DNA from: an uncultured bacterium
GTDB taxonomy: Bacteria > DUMJ01
NCBI GenBank assembly: GCA_937958695.1
Contig: CALGNK010000034.1
Location: 1 to 33,699, forward strand
Direction of reading: 5' to 3'
Length of the DNA: 33,699 bases
The position numbers were made by a program, and so were the translations under genes. Of the stretch, positions 23,997-31,430 are shown piece by piece (position 1 is the first letter of the stretch; each line of letters starts with the position of its first letter). Under the pieces are notes generated by a model that saw nothing but the letters and a program-made list of their open reading frames with translations, was not told the origin of the DNA and made no database searches.

Positions 23997-25994
23997 TTAT
24001 TCATATGTATAGCATTCTATTATATCTTTTTCCTTATAGTCTCCAAAACCTTCTATAAATATACCACACTCGTATCCTGCTAATACCTCTCTTACATCCT
24101 CCTTAAATCTCTTAAGAGAGGTAAGTTTTCCTTCGAAGATCAGATTGTTTTCTCTTTTTACCCTTACATTGCTATTCCTTACAACCTTACCTTCCGTTAC
24201 ATAACATCCCGCTATATTACCTATCTTAGAGGATCTAAATACCTGTCTGACTTCAGCCCTTCCTAGTATTACCTCTTGCTTCTCTGGCTTTAGGAGTCCT
24301 TTGAGTGCTAAAGTAATATCATCTATGAGTTCATATATGATGTTGTAGATCTTTATAGATATACCTTCGTTCTCTGCTAATTTTGGAATACCGGTCTCTG
24401 TATCTACATTAAATCCTACAATTATAGCCTTAGATGCCTTTGCTAATAATACATCTCCCTCAGATATATTTCCTACACTTTTTCTTACAATTGTAAGGCC
24501 CACACCTTCTATCTCTATTTCTTTTAAGAATTTTTCTATAGCCTCTAAAGAGCCCTGAGTATCTGCTTTTAGTATGAGGTTTAAGGACTTTAACTCTCCT
24601 CTATCAATCCTTAACCTTATATTCTCCAAAGAGAGAACTTCTCTTTCTCTTTCTACCCTTTCGTTCCATTCTGCTACTAGCTCTTTTGCTCTCTTTTCAT
24701 TTGCTACAACCACAAAACTTTCCCCAGCTATTGGTAGTTTAGGAAGTCCAACTATTTGAACCGGAGTAGATGGGACAGCCTTCTTTATCTTTTCTCCTTT
24801 ATCATTGAAAATGGCACGAACCTTTCCATATATACCACTAGTTACAACTATGTCTCCAACTTTTAATGTCCCTTCCATAACTATAGCTATGGCTACTGGT
24901 CCTTTTCCTCTATCTAGAACAGTCTCTATTATATTTCCACTAGCTGGAACATCATACTTAGCCTTAAGTTCCATAATATCTGCTAGTAGTAAGACCATCT
25001 CTAGAAGCTGATCTATCCCTATATTCTTTTTAGCAGAGATGGGAACCATTATAGTATCTCCGCCCCACTCTTCTGGGATTAATCCTAGTTCTGATAGTTG
25101 AGTCTTTACTCTATCTACATTTGCTTCTGGTTTATCTATCTTATTGATAGCTACGATGATTGGGACTTCTGCCGCCTTTGCATGATCAATAGCCTCTATA
25201 GTCTGAGGCATCACTCCATCATCGGCTGCAACTACCAGTATTGCTATATCAGTAACTCTAGCCCCTCTAGCTCTTAAAGCGGTAAATGCTTCATGCCCGG
25301 GAGTATCTATAAACGTTATCTTTCTTCCATCTATCTCTACTTGATATGCACCAATATGCTGAGTAATACCACCAGCTTCTGTGGCAGTTACATTAGTCTT
25401 TCTTATAGTATCTAGTAAGGTTGTCTTACCATGGTCTACATGTCCTAGAACGGTTACTATAGGTGCCCTAGGATCACCCTCAGTAGTCTGGACCTTTATC
25501 TTTCCAGCTAATCTAGCTTTTTGAGGTTGACTAGATTCTACAGGTATATTGAACTTTTCTGCTAATTTTATAATTGTAGCTTGGTCTAATTCTTGATTTA
25601 TGTTAGCCAATATCCCCATACTCATTAAACTCATAATAATCTGACTTACAGGAAGATTAAAAAGTTCAGATATCTCCCTTACAGTAGCACTTGGCGGAAC
25701 TTGAATCTTTTTAACATCAACTTCTACCTTTTTTGGTTCTTCTGGAGTCTTTGTGGTTTCTTTTATCTCTTCTATCGTCTTTCTTTCCGGCTCCTTTATT
25801 TCCATCTCTCCCCTTTGTTCTTCTTTAATGCTATTTGAAGGATTCATCAGACTTTCCACCGTCTCTACAACCTCTTCATCTATCTTACTAAAATGAGATT
25901 TCACTTCTACCCCCAAGTCTTTTAATATGTCTAGCAGGTCATGGCTACTGACCCCCAATCTTTTAGCCAACTCATAGACTCTCACCTTTAACAT
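23997..25994 (-). CDS. infB: Translation initiation factor IF-2
   Basis: The protein has about 665 residues and is the GTPase that brings fMet-tRNA to the 30S P site. The N-terminal IF2_N helix-turn part ([18 protein letters not shown]) is followed by a short charged linker (about 50-100), a second IF2_N-like part, then the G domain with G1 GHVDHGKTT (184-192), DTPGHEAF (230-237) and NKID, and domains II-IV. The start is uncertain. ATG at 25994 abuts GAAGAGGAG, GTG at 25985 has that Shine-Dalgarno 9 bases away, and a TTG at 26006 is also open. It overlaps ylxR. Confidence 0.96.
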   Translation of the reverse strand: MLKVRVYELAKRLGVSSHDLLDILKDLGVEVKSHFSKIDEEVVETVESLMNPSNSIKEEQRGEMEIKEPERKTIEEIKETTKTPEEPKKVEVDVKKIQVPPSATVREISELFNLPVSQIIMSLMSMGILANINQELDQATIIKLAEKFNIPVESSQPQKARLAGKIKVQTTEGDPRAPIVTVLGHVDHGKTTLLDTIRKTNVTATEAGGITQHIGAYQVEIDGRKITFIDTPGHEAFTALRARGARVTDIAILVVAADDGVMPQTIEAIDHAKAAEVPIIVAINKIDKPEANVDRVKTQLSELGLIPEEWGGDTIMVPISAKKNIGIDQLLEMVLLLADIMELKAKYDVPASGNIIETVLDRGKGPVAIAIVMEGTLKVGDIVVTSGIYGKVRAIFNDKGEKIKKAVPSTPVQIVGLPKLPIAGESFVVVANEKRAKELVAEWNERVEREREVLSLENIRLRIDRGELKSLNLILKADTQGSLEAIEKFLKEIEIEGVGLTIVRKSVGNISEGDVLLAKASKAIIVGFNVDTETGIPKLAENEGISIKIYNIIYELIDDITLALKGLLKPEKQEVILGRAEVRQVFRSSKIGNIAGCYVTEGKVVRNSNVRVKRENNLIFEGKLTSLKRFKEDVREVLAGYECGIFIEGFGDYKEKDIIECYTYE

Positions 25995-26268
25995 CTCCTC
26001 TTCCAAGAAGATTTTCTAACTCCTTCTTAATCTCGCTTAGTTCTTCTCTATTAACTTTCGTCCTAAGAGCATGATTTAAGGAGTTTTCTCTCTTCAATTT
26101 ATTTATACACTCTATGTTATTGCATATATATGCTCCTCTACCAGGGAGCTTCTTAAGAGGGTCTACTCTAACTAGACCCTCTGGTGTTCTAACAACCCTC
26201 ATAAGTTCTTCTTTATTTTTCTTCTTCCTGCACACTATACACAGGCGTTCTATTTTCCTGCGACTCAC
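25972..26268 (-). CDS. ylxR: YlxR family RNA-binding protein (DUF448)
   Basis: The protein has 98 residues. The family core is clear: RLCIVCRKKKNKEELMRVV, a GLVRVDP strand, and LPGRGAYICNNIECI with the GRGAY signature. YlxR proteins bind RNA and have been linked to transcription control and RNase P. The start is GTG at 26268, with GGAGG 12 bases upstream. The gene overlaps the end of nusA by 56 bases, longer than usual. The L7Ae-like ylxQ gene that often follows ylxR in Firmicutes is absent here. Confidence 0.93.
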   Translation of the reverse strand: MSRRKIERLCIVCRKKKNKEELMRVVRTPEGLVRVDPLKKLPGRGAYICNNIECINKLKRENSLNHALRTKVNREELSEIKKELENLLGRGDVKGESL

Positions 26269-27301
26269 TTAGATATTCTTCCTCCGTCCTTATATCTATC
26301 TTCCATCCAGTAAGTTTAGCAGCTAGTCTTACGTTTTGACCCTCTTTCCCAATAGCTATAGATAACTGATCCTTACTTACTATTACCCTTGCGCTTCTCT
26401 CACCTATCTGTTCTACCCTTAGAACAGTTGCAGGATTTAATGAATTCCCAACATAAGTTAGAGGATCATCACTCCAAGAGATCATATCAATCTTTTCTCT
26501 CTTTAATTCTCTGACTATAGGTTGAATCCTAACACCTTTAGAACCAATACATGTTCCTAATGCGTCTATATTACTATCATTAGATACAACTGCTATCTTA
26601 GTTCTTATACCTGCTTCTCTTGCTATGCCTTTTATGACAACTAGTCCACTCTGAATTTCAGGGATATTTAACTCAAATAGCTTTTTTACAAGGTTAGGAT
26701 GTGTTCTAGAACATGTAACTTCAGGTCCTTGCGAAGTTTTAATTACCTTTAATATATAGACATAGATCTTATCACCAACTTTATAGTTCTCACTTGGGAC
26801 CTGTTCATAAGGAGGTATTACTCCTTCTACTCTTCCAAGGTCTAAATATACACCTTTTTTGTCTATCCTATATATAGTTCCCTTTACTATGTCTCCTATC
26901 TTTCTTTGAAATTCTTCATATAGGATAGCCCTTTCCGCTTCTTCTAACTTTTGTGTAATGACCTGTTTTGCCGTCTGATAGGCAAACCTACCAAAACTAG
27001 CAGAGGGTATTACTTCTACATCGATCACATCTCCAATGTTTGCATCAGGTTTAACCTTTAAAGCTTCCTCTAAAGATATCTCTGTAGTACTATTATTTAC
27101 AACATCAACAACCTTCTTCTTTGCATATATATGAATCTCTCCAGTATTTCTATCTATAGCTATGAAGACATTTTGAGTAGTGCCGTACTGTTTTCTATAT
27201 GCAGAAAGCAATGCAGTCTCTAGGAAAGAGAATAAAGCCTCTATAGATATCCCTTTCTCTTTTTCTATCTGTTTTAGCATTAGTATAAGTCCTTCGTTCA
27301 T
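26213..27301 (-). CDS. nusA: Transcription termination/antitermination factor NusA
   Basis: The protein has 362 residues, the short form without C-terminal acidic repeats. The N-terminal RNA-polymerase-binding domain is about 1-125. The S1 domain (about 130-200) has GDIVKGTIYRIDKKGVYLDLG. KH1 has CIGSKGVRIQ and KH2 has AIGKEGQNVRLA. It acts at pauses and terminators during transcription. The ATG overlaps the rimP stop as ATGA, and the last 56 bases also encode the start of YlxR. A terminator-like hairpin in the operon leader could be its own target. Confidence 0.97.
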   Translation of the reverse strand: MNEGLILMLKQIEKEKGISIEALFSFLETALLSAYRKQYGTTQNVFIAIDRNTGEIHIYAKKKVVDVVNNSTTEISLEEALKVKPDANIGDVIDVEVIPSASFGRFAYQTAKQVITQKLEEAERAILYEEFQRKIGDIVKGTIYRIDKKGVYLDLGRVEGVIPPYEQVPSENYKVGDKIYVYILKVIKTSQGPEVTCSRTHPNLVKKLFELNIPEIQSGLVVIKGIAREAGIRTKIAVVSNDSNIDALGTCIGSKGVRIQPIVRELKREKIDMISWSDDPLTYVGNSLNPATVLRVEQIGERSARVIVSKDQLSIAIGKEGQNVRLAAKLTGWKIDIRTEEEYLSESQENRTPVYSVQEEEK

Positions 27302-27765
27302 AGTTCTACCTCTAGTTTTGCCTTTACTATATTTTCAAAAGGGATCGAAAAAATCTCTCTTTCTCTTTCGACTATGACTGCGCTACTGACAACTTCTCTA
27401 ATAGTAGCCTTTATATTTTGAGAACCTTTTATAGGGTTCTTCAATTTAAATAATGCCTTATGTCCTACAAACCTTTCAAAGTCTTTAGGTTTCTTCAATA
27501 CTCTATCTAAACCTGGGGAAAAAACCTCTAAGTTATACGAGTAAGGAATGGGGTCTAACTCGTCCAGCAATAAACTAACTGTGTGACTTATGCTTTCACA
27601 CTCCTTCAATGTTATGCCACCTTCAACCCTATCAACAAAGAGTCGAAGGACCCATATTCCTCTCTCTTTTCCATATTCAACATCTACTAGTTCGTATCCC
27701 ATATTCTCTATAACTTGTCCTATTTCCTTCTCTACTAAAGAGATTATTTCCTCTCTTGTCCTCAT
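27298..27765 (-). CDS. rimP: Ribosome maturation factor RimP
   Basis: The protein has 155 residues from the ATG at 27765 and helps assemble the 30S subunit. NMGYELVDVEYGKERGIWVLRL-type segments, GGITLKECE and EVFSPGLDRVLKKPKDF are diagnostic. The start was chosen by family length: GYELVDVE falls at residue 23, as expected. An ATG 33 bases upstream (27798) is in frame but touches its Shine-Dalgarno AAAGGAG. If the hairpin between them folds, that Shine-Dalgarno comes within about 9 bases of the 27765 ATG. It is first in the nusA-infB operon. Confidence 0.92.
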   Translation of the reverse strand: MRTREEIISLVEKEIGQVIENMGYELVDVEYGKERGIWVLRLFVDRVEGGITLKECESISHTVSLLLDELDPIPYSYNLEVFSPGLDRVLKKPKDFERFVGHKALFKLKNPIKGSQNIKATIREVVSSAVIVEREREIFSIPFENIVKAKLEVEL

Positions 27766-27770
27766 ATTAT

Positions 27771-27795
27771 AAAAAGTGGGACTAAGCCCACTTTT
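27771..27795 (-). promoter_or_regulatory. Terminator-like leader hairpin before rimP-nusA
   Basis: On the - strand the stem AAAAGTGGG/CCCACTTTT (9 pairs, 27787-27795 with 27772-27780) has a 6-base loop and ends in five T. It lies between a Shine-Dalgarno (27799-27805) and the likely rimP ATG (27765), about 25 bases after the predicted transcript start. It may act as an attenuator or shape rimP initiation. Function is inferred from position only. Confidence 0.5.
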
Positions 27796-27824
27796 CATCT
27801 CCTTTCTCTATTTTCTTTTAGATT

Positions 27825-27853
27825 ATTTTAACATAATCTTGCATAAAAAGCAA
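27825..27853 (-). promoter_or_regulatory. Promoter for the rimP-nusA-infB-ribF operon
   Basis: On the - strand TTGCTT (27848-27853) and TAAAAT (27825-27830) are separated by 17 bases. They lie between the terminator of the PEGA-protein gene and rimP. Transcription would start near 27818. Confidence 0.55.
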
Positions 27854-27910
27854 ATTGCCAAATCCTGGTAATTATTTCATTAAAGGCTGAAGATTTAGAG
27901 AACAGATAAT

Positions 27911-27950
27911 AAAAAACTTCTAGGGATGTATAGCTATACACCCCTAGAAG
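27911..27950 (-). terminator. Rho-independent terminator after the PEGA-protein gene
   Basis: On the - strand a stem of about 15 pairs (CTTCTAGGGGTGTAT with ATACATCCCTAGAAG, one G-U) has a short loop and is followed by TTTTTT (27911-27916). It lies about 40 bases after the stop of the DUF4384/PEGA gene and ends the radC-PEGA transcript before the nusA operon promoter. Confidence 0.92.
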
Positions 27951-27990
27951 TAAACAATACAATTAAACTTCTTAGCCTACTATAAGAGAG

Positions 27991-29025
27991 CTATCTTATT
28001 GGGTATAGTTGGACAAAGATGTTTCTCGTCTCGCCTGGAATTACTTCGTAGTACTGTACGAATGTTTCATATCCAGCTCTAATTACAGTAATTTGATATC
28101 TTCCTGGCTTTAGTTTATCAATTTTTATCGGCGTTCTGCCTTTTCTTTCACCGTTTATATACACTTCAGCATTAGAAGGATTGCTGGTTATATATAAGGC
28201 TCCTTGATAATAGGGGAGTAGCTTCAATGTAGCGCTTATCTTGGTAGTCTTATTAGGCGTTATATTGACGGTAGTTTCGTATGGCTGATATCCAGAGAGC
28301 TCTATCCTAATAGAGTGTCTACCCACAGAAACATCACTAGTATATGGTGTGTATCCTAAGAACTGTCCATCTATAAAGATACTCGCACCACTAGGGTTAC
28401 TCTCTACTGTAAGTCTTCCTAGTGCCTGGCTTGGTCCAGGGGGAACTATAACCCCACTTGATACTACATAGAAGATAGCATTAGCTGTTGTCCATTGAAC
28501 AGGTTGAGTAGGTGATGGAACAATCTCTATGTTCCTCCTTACCTTGTCAGTGAAAGACTCCGGTGGTTCTGGTATTAGAGGAAACGGTTCTCTACTTAAG
28601 TCCTTCCGATAACTTTCCATTATATTAACAGGTGTCTTACTTGCTAAGACATGGATTACCTCTCTTCCGTAAGGTGGTGCTATTCTTAAAGTATACTTAT
28701 CTGTTGGCGCCGGAATAGAATAGACTATATTGGCTCTAAAGAAGTTATCCTGACGATACCCGTTTGGTAGTATAAGTCTAATTTCTCCGTTAGCATTTAT
28801 ATCCCATATATACACATATGCATCTTGAGTTAGTTTAAAGTAGATAGTTATAGTTTCTCCAACCTTGTAACTAGAATTATTTCCCTTATCTGGCCAGACT
28901 TCAACTTTAAAGTCTGTCTGTATTGGTTCAATAATTATCGTCTTTAACTCTGGTTCGGCACTAAAGATCGCACTGGGTAATAGAAACAAACCTAGAATTA
29001 TCAATACTAAAAATCTTTTTATCAT
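27991..29025 (-). CDS. Secreted DUF4384 protein with two PEGA domains
   Basis: The protein has 344 residues. A signal peptide spans 1-23 (MIKRF, hydrophobic core, cut near FSA-E). DUF4384 is at about 40-135: YKVGETITIYFKLTQDAYVY, DINANGEIRLILPNG and ASKTPVNI. Two PEGA domains follow at about 203-268 (ESNPSGASIFIDGQFLGYTP) and 275-340 (SNPSNAEVYINGERKGRTP). PEGA domains are beta-sandwich modules of cell-surface proteins. No membrane anchor is visible at the C-terminus, so it is probably periplasmic or extracellular. It lies 14 bases after radC; the radC stop TAG overlaps the start of the Shine-Dalgarno TAGGAGGG. Function is unknown. Confidence 0.88.
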   Translation of the reverse strand: MIKRFLVLIILGLFLLPSAIFSAEPELKTIIIEPIQTDFKVEVWPDKGNNSSYKVGETITIYFKLTQDAYVYIWDINANGEIRLILPNGYRQDNFFRANIVYSIPAPTDKYTLRIAPPYGREVIHVLASKTPVNIMESYRKDLSREPFPLIPEPPESFTDKVRRNIEIVPSPTQPVQWTTANAIFYVVSSGVIVPPGPSQALGRLTVESNPSGASIFIDGQFLGYTPYTSDVSVGRHSIRIELSGYQPYETTVNITPNKTTKISATLKLLPYYQGALYITSNPSNAEVYINGERKGRTPIKIDKLKPGRYQITVIRAGYETFVQYYEVIPGETRNIFVQLYPIR

Positions 29026-29039
29026 TTTTATCAGCCCTC

Positions 29040-29948
29040 CTATTTTAATAATCCAAGTTCTGCAAAGCTAATGTAATCATTATTATTCCTCCCTAAGATT
29101 ATATGGTCAAGAACCTTTATTCCTACAATTTTGCATGCTTCTACTACCTGTTTGGTCGTCTCTATATCATCTCTAGAGGGGGAGGTATCTCCTGAAGGAT
29201 GATTGTGGACTAGTATTACCGAAGAAGCAGACTTCAATGTGGCCTCTCTAATTATCTCTTTTGGGTCCACAATGCTTGCATTAATACTACCCTTACTTAA
29301 CTCTACGTTTTCTATTACTTTATTTCTATAGTCTAAGAGTATTATATTAAATATCTCCTTGTTTGAATCTCTAAGGTACGGTGCATAGTAGTCCTTTACA
29401 TAGAGGATTGCATCCTCCGGACCCTTTATCTTTACCCCTAACTCCACCTCCTCTCGGTATAGTCTTTTACCAATCTCCAAAGCAGCCTTTATCTCAACTG
29501 CCTTAGCTATTCCTATCCCTGGAATAGAACAGAGTTGGGAGATATCCGCTCTGTCTAAGCCTCTTAATGAGCCAAATTCATTTAAAAGCATCTTTGCCAA
29601 TTCTTCCGCACTCTTAGAATCGCTTCCAGTTCTTAAGATTATTGCCAAAAGTTTTGAAAGATTTAGATTTTCAGGACCATTTTTTATTAAGAGTTCTCTG
29701 GGCCTTTCATCCTTTATCCAATGTTTTATAGGCTTATACTTTCTAATCTCTTTTGATCTATTTTTTATCTCTTCTCTTATCTTAGTACAATCTTCTGAGT
29801 TATATATTCCTAGGATTTTGATAAACTCCTCTTTTTCTTCCTCAGATAAAAGAGAATTTTTGTCCCTCCAAAAGACATTTCCCCTTTTACTGTATATAGG
29901 ATATATCCTATGTGTTGCTAGGTAATTTATAATCTCCTCTTTATCCAA
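29040..29948 (-). CDS. radC: RadC-like JAB/MPN-domain protein with N-terminal extension
   Basis: The protein has 302 residues, about 75 more than a typical RadC. The canonical part starts at about 75 (IKDERPRELLI, then LLAIILRTG), includes the helix-hairpin-helix SIPGIGIAKAVEIKAALEIG (141-160), and ends with the JAMM metalloprotease-like motif VHNHPSGDTSPSRDD (H248, H250, D261). The first 75 residues are charged, with no family I recognise. Despite the name, RadC has no proven DNA-repair role. The gene has an extended -10 promoter upstream and is followed by the PEGA-protein gene in the same transcript. Confidence 0.9.
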   Translation of the reverse strand: MDKEEIINYLATHRIYPIYSKRGNVFWRDKNSLLSEEEKEEFIKILGIYNSEDCTKIREEIKNRSKEIRKYKPIKHWIKDERPRELLIKNGPENLNLSKLLAIILRTGSDSKSAEELAKMLLNEFGSLRGLDRADISQLCSIPGIGIAKAVEIKAALEIGKRLYREEVELGVKIKGPEDAILYVKDYYAPYLRDSNKEIFNIILLDYRNKVIENVELSKGSINASIVDPKEIIREATLKSASSVILVHNHPSGDTSPSRDDIETTKQVVEACKIVGIKVLDHIILGRNNNDYISFAELGLLK

Positions 29949-29983
29949 CTTTATCTTTCCAGTTAAAACTTCGTGTATTTTAT

Positions 29984-29992
29984 ATTATATCA
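29984..29992 (-). promoter_or_regulatory. Extended -10 promoter for radC
   Basis: On the - strand TGATATAAT combines a TG extension with a perfect -10 box (29984-29989), about 35 bases before the radC ATG. No convincing -35 box lies 16-18 bases upstream, which is acceptable for an extended -10 promoter. Confidence 0.5.
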
Positions 29993-30034
29993 CAGCTTAC
30001 ACTGTACTAATATAGTTTCATATATTGATATAAT

Positions 30035-30063
30035 TTGAGTTTTTTAAATGTTCGTGATAAAAT
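30035..30063 (+). promoter_or_regulatory. Promoter for the small coiled-coil protein gene
   Basis: TTGAGT (30035-30040) and TAAAAT (30058-30063) are separated by 17 bases, about 47 bases before the ATG. It is divergent from the radC promoter. Confidence 0.55.
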
Positions 30064-30109
30064 AGAAACTGCTATTAAAAGATTGTTATTTTTATAAGGA
30101 GGAGAAAAC

Positions 30110-30490
30110 ATGGAGGAAAAGTCTACTGAGAAGCTTTCTCAGGTAATTAGCTCAACAGCCCAGAAGATTGGAGAGACTCTTTCTCAACTTGCACAGAAGA
30201 TTGGAAAGGAGACAGGAAAGTTAGCTAAAATAGCAAGTTTGAAGGCGGAGATATTTAAACTGCAGAACGATAGAAGAGGTAAACTTGAGGAGTTAGGAGA
30301 GAAATTGCTCAAGCTTTACAAAGAAAATTCATTAGCGGTTGTAAATTTAGAATTTTTTAAGGATATGATAGATGCTATACTAAACATAGAGAAAGAGATA
30401 GATGCCAAGAATATAGAGATAAAGAAGATTCAGGAAGAAGAAAAGATTTCTGATGAGGAAGTCTCTCAGATCCCTATGAGTCAAGGCTAA
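30110..30490 (+). CDS. Small coiled-coil protein of unknown function
   Basis: The protein has 126 residues and is not recognised. The ATG has AAGGAGGAG about 6 bases upstream. It is highly charged, without signal peptide, membrane segment or cysteines. Residues 12-43 have a repeated pattern (TAQKIGETLSQ, LAQKIGKETGKLA) suggesting an amphipathic helix. Residues about 45-75 and 88-115 have heptad-like Leu/Ile spacing (SLKAEIFKLQNDRRGKLEEL, ILNIEKEIDAKNIEIKKIQE), so a two-helix coiled-coil hairpin is likely. The first half is loosely like small stress or membrane-associated helical proteins, but no family can be named. It has its own promoter and precedes the str operon promoter. Confidence 0.75.
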   Translation: MEEKSTEKLSQVISSTAQKIGETLSQLAQKIGKETGKLAKIASLKAEIFKLQNDRRGKLEELGEKLLKLYKENSLAVVNLEFFKDMIDAILNIEKEIDAKNIEIKKIQEEEKISDEEVSQIPMSQG

Positions 30491-30516
30491 TTAGCTAAAA
30501 CTTTATAAGCTAACTA

Positions 30517-30545
30517 TTGACAGATTTTGGTAAAAATGATAGTAT
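30517..30545 (+). promoter_or_regulatory. Promoter for the str operon (rpsL-rpsG-fusA-tuf)
   Basis: Consensus TTGACA (30517-30522) and extended -10 TGATAGTAT (-10 at 30540-30545) are separated by 17 bases. Transcription would begin near 30552, about 22 bases before rpsL. This is the strongest protein-gene promoter in the window, fitting high expression. Confidence 0.85.
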
Positions 30546-30573
30546 ATTCTGCTGTGATATTGGAGGTGAATTA

Positions 30574-30948
30574 ATGCCAACCATAAATCAATTAGTTAGA
30601 TTTGGAAGAGAAAAGGTAGAAACTAAAACTAAAGCTCCAGCGTTAGATGGATGCCCTCAAAAGAGAGGGGTCTGTATACGTGTAGGGACTATGACCCCTA
30701 AGAAGCCTAATTCTGCCTTGAGAAAGATTGCTAGGGTAAGGCTTTCGAATGGGATGGAAGTAACAGCTTACATCCCTGGGATTGGACATAACCTACAGGA
30801 GCATTCAGTGGTCCTTATAAGAGGGGGAAGAGTCAAGGACCTGCCCGGTATAAGATATCATATAATTAGAGGAACGTTAGATGCAGCTGGGGTAGAGAAT
30901 AGAAGGCAAGGTCGTTCTAAGTATGGAGCCAAAAAACCAAAGTCTTAG
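30574..30948 (+). CDS. rpsL: 30S ribosomal protein S12
   Basis: The protein has 124 residues from the ATG at 30574 (GGAGGT at 30562-30567), exactly the usual length. A longer reading from 30517 would start inside the promoter and is rejected. S12 lies at the decoding centre. [19 protein letters not shown] (K43, K44 counting Met) and RVKDLPG (K88) carry the wild-type lysines whose changes give streptomycin resistance, so the sequence predicts a sensitive form. It is first in the str operon. Confidence 0.98.
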   Translation: MPTINQLVRFGREKVETKTKAPALDGCPQKRGVCIRVGTMTPKKPNSALRKIARVRLSNGMEVTAYIPGIGHNLQEHSVVLIRGGRVKDLPGIRYHIIRGTLDAAGVENRRQGRSKYGAKKPKS

Positions 30949-30959
30949 GAGGGTTATAA

Positions 30960-31430
30960 ATGCCACGTAAGGGACCTGTACCAAAGAGAGATATTCCACC
31001 AGATCTTGTATATCAAAGTAAATTGGTGGCTAAGTTTATAAATAAGGTAATGCTGAAAGGTAAGAAGACAAAGGCAGAGAAGATTGTCTATAGTGCTTTA
31101 AAGAATTTAGAGGAGAGATTAGGTAAATCTGGAGCTGAAATCTTAGAACAGGCTATAGAGAACGTTAGACCTTTGGTGGCGGTTAGACCTAGGAGAGTAG
31201 GTGGCGCTACTTATCAGGTTCCTATGGAAGTAGATCCTGAAAAGGGACGTGCTATGGCTATTAGGTGGATTATCGAAGCGTTTAGAAATAGGAGTGGTAA
31301 GAGCGCGATAGAGAAACTTACTGCTGAACTCTTAGATGCGTATAATAAGGTTGGAACCGCCATAAAGAAGCGAGAAGATACTCATAAGATGGCAGAGGCT
31401 AATAGGGCGTTTTCTCACTACCGATGGTAG
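30960..31430 (+). CDS. rpsG: 30S ribosomal protein S7
   Basis: The protein has 156 residues, the standard length, with AGGAGGG upstream. It is a primary 16S rRNA-binding protein of the 30S head. [31 protein letters not shown] (148-base equivalent region), VEVDP-like [16 protein letters not shown] and [15 protein letters not shown] are conserved. The gene ends one base before the fusA GTG. Confidence 0.98.
   Translation: MPRKGPVPKRDIPPDLVYQSKLVAKFINKVMLKGKKTKAEKIVYSALKNLEERLGKSGAEILEQAIENVRPLVAVRPRRVGGATYQVPMEVDPEKGRAMAIRWIIEAFRNRSGKSAIEKLTAELLDAYNKVGTAIKKREDTHKMAEANRAFSHYRW

Noticed and set aside
30491-30513. Inverted repeat TTAGCT/AGCTAA as terminator
   Set aside because: Only 6 weak pairs with an 11-base loop and no T tract.
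30517-30573. 19-residue N-terminal extension of S12
   Set aside because: It begins in the promoter -35 box, before the transcript start, and is absent from the family.
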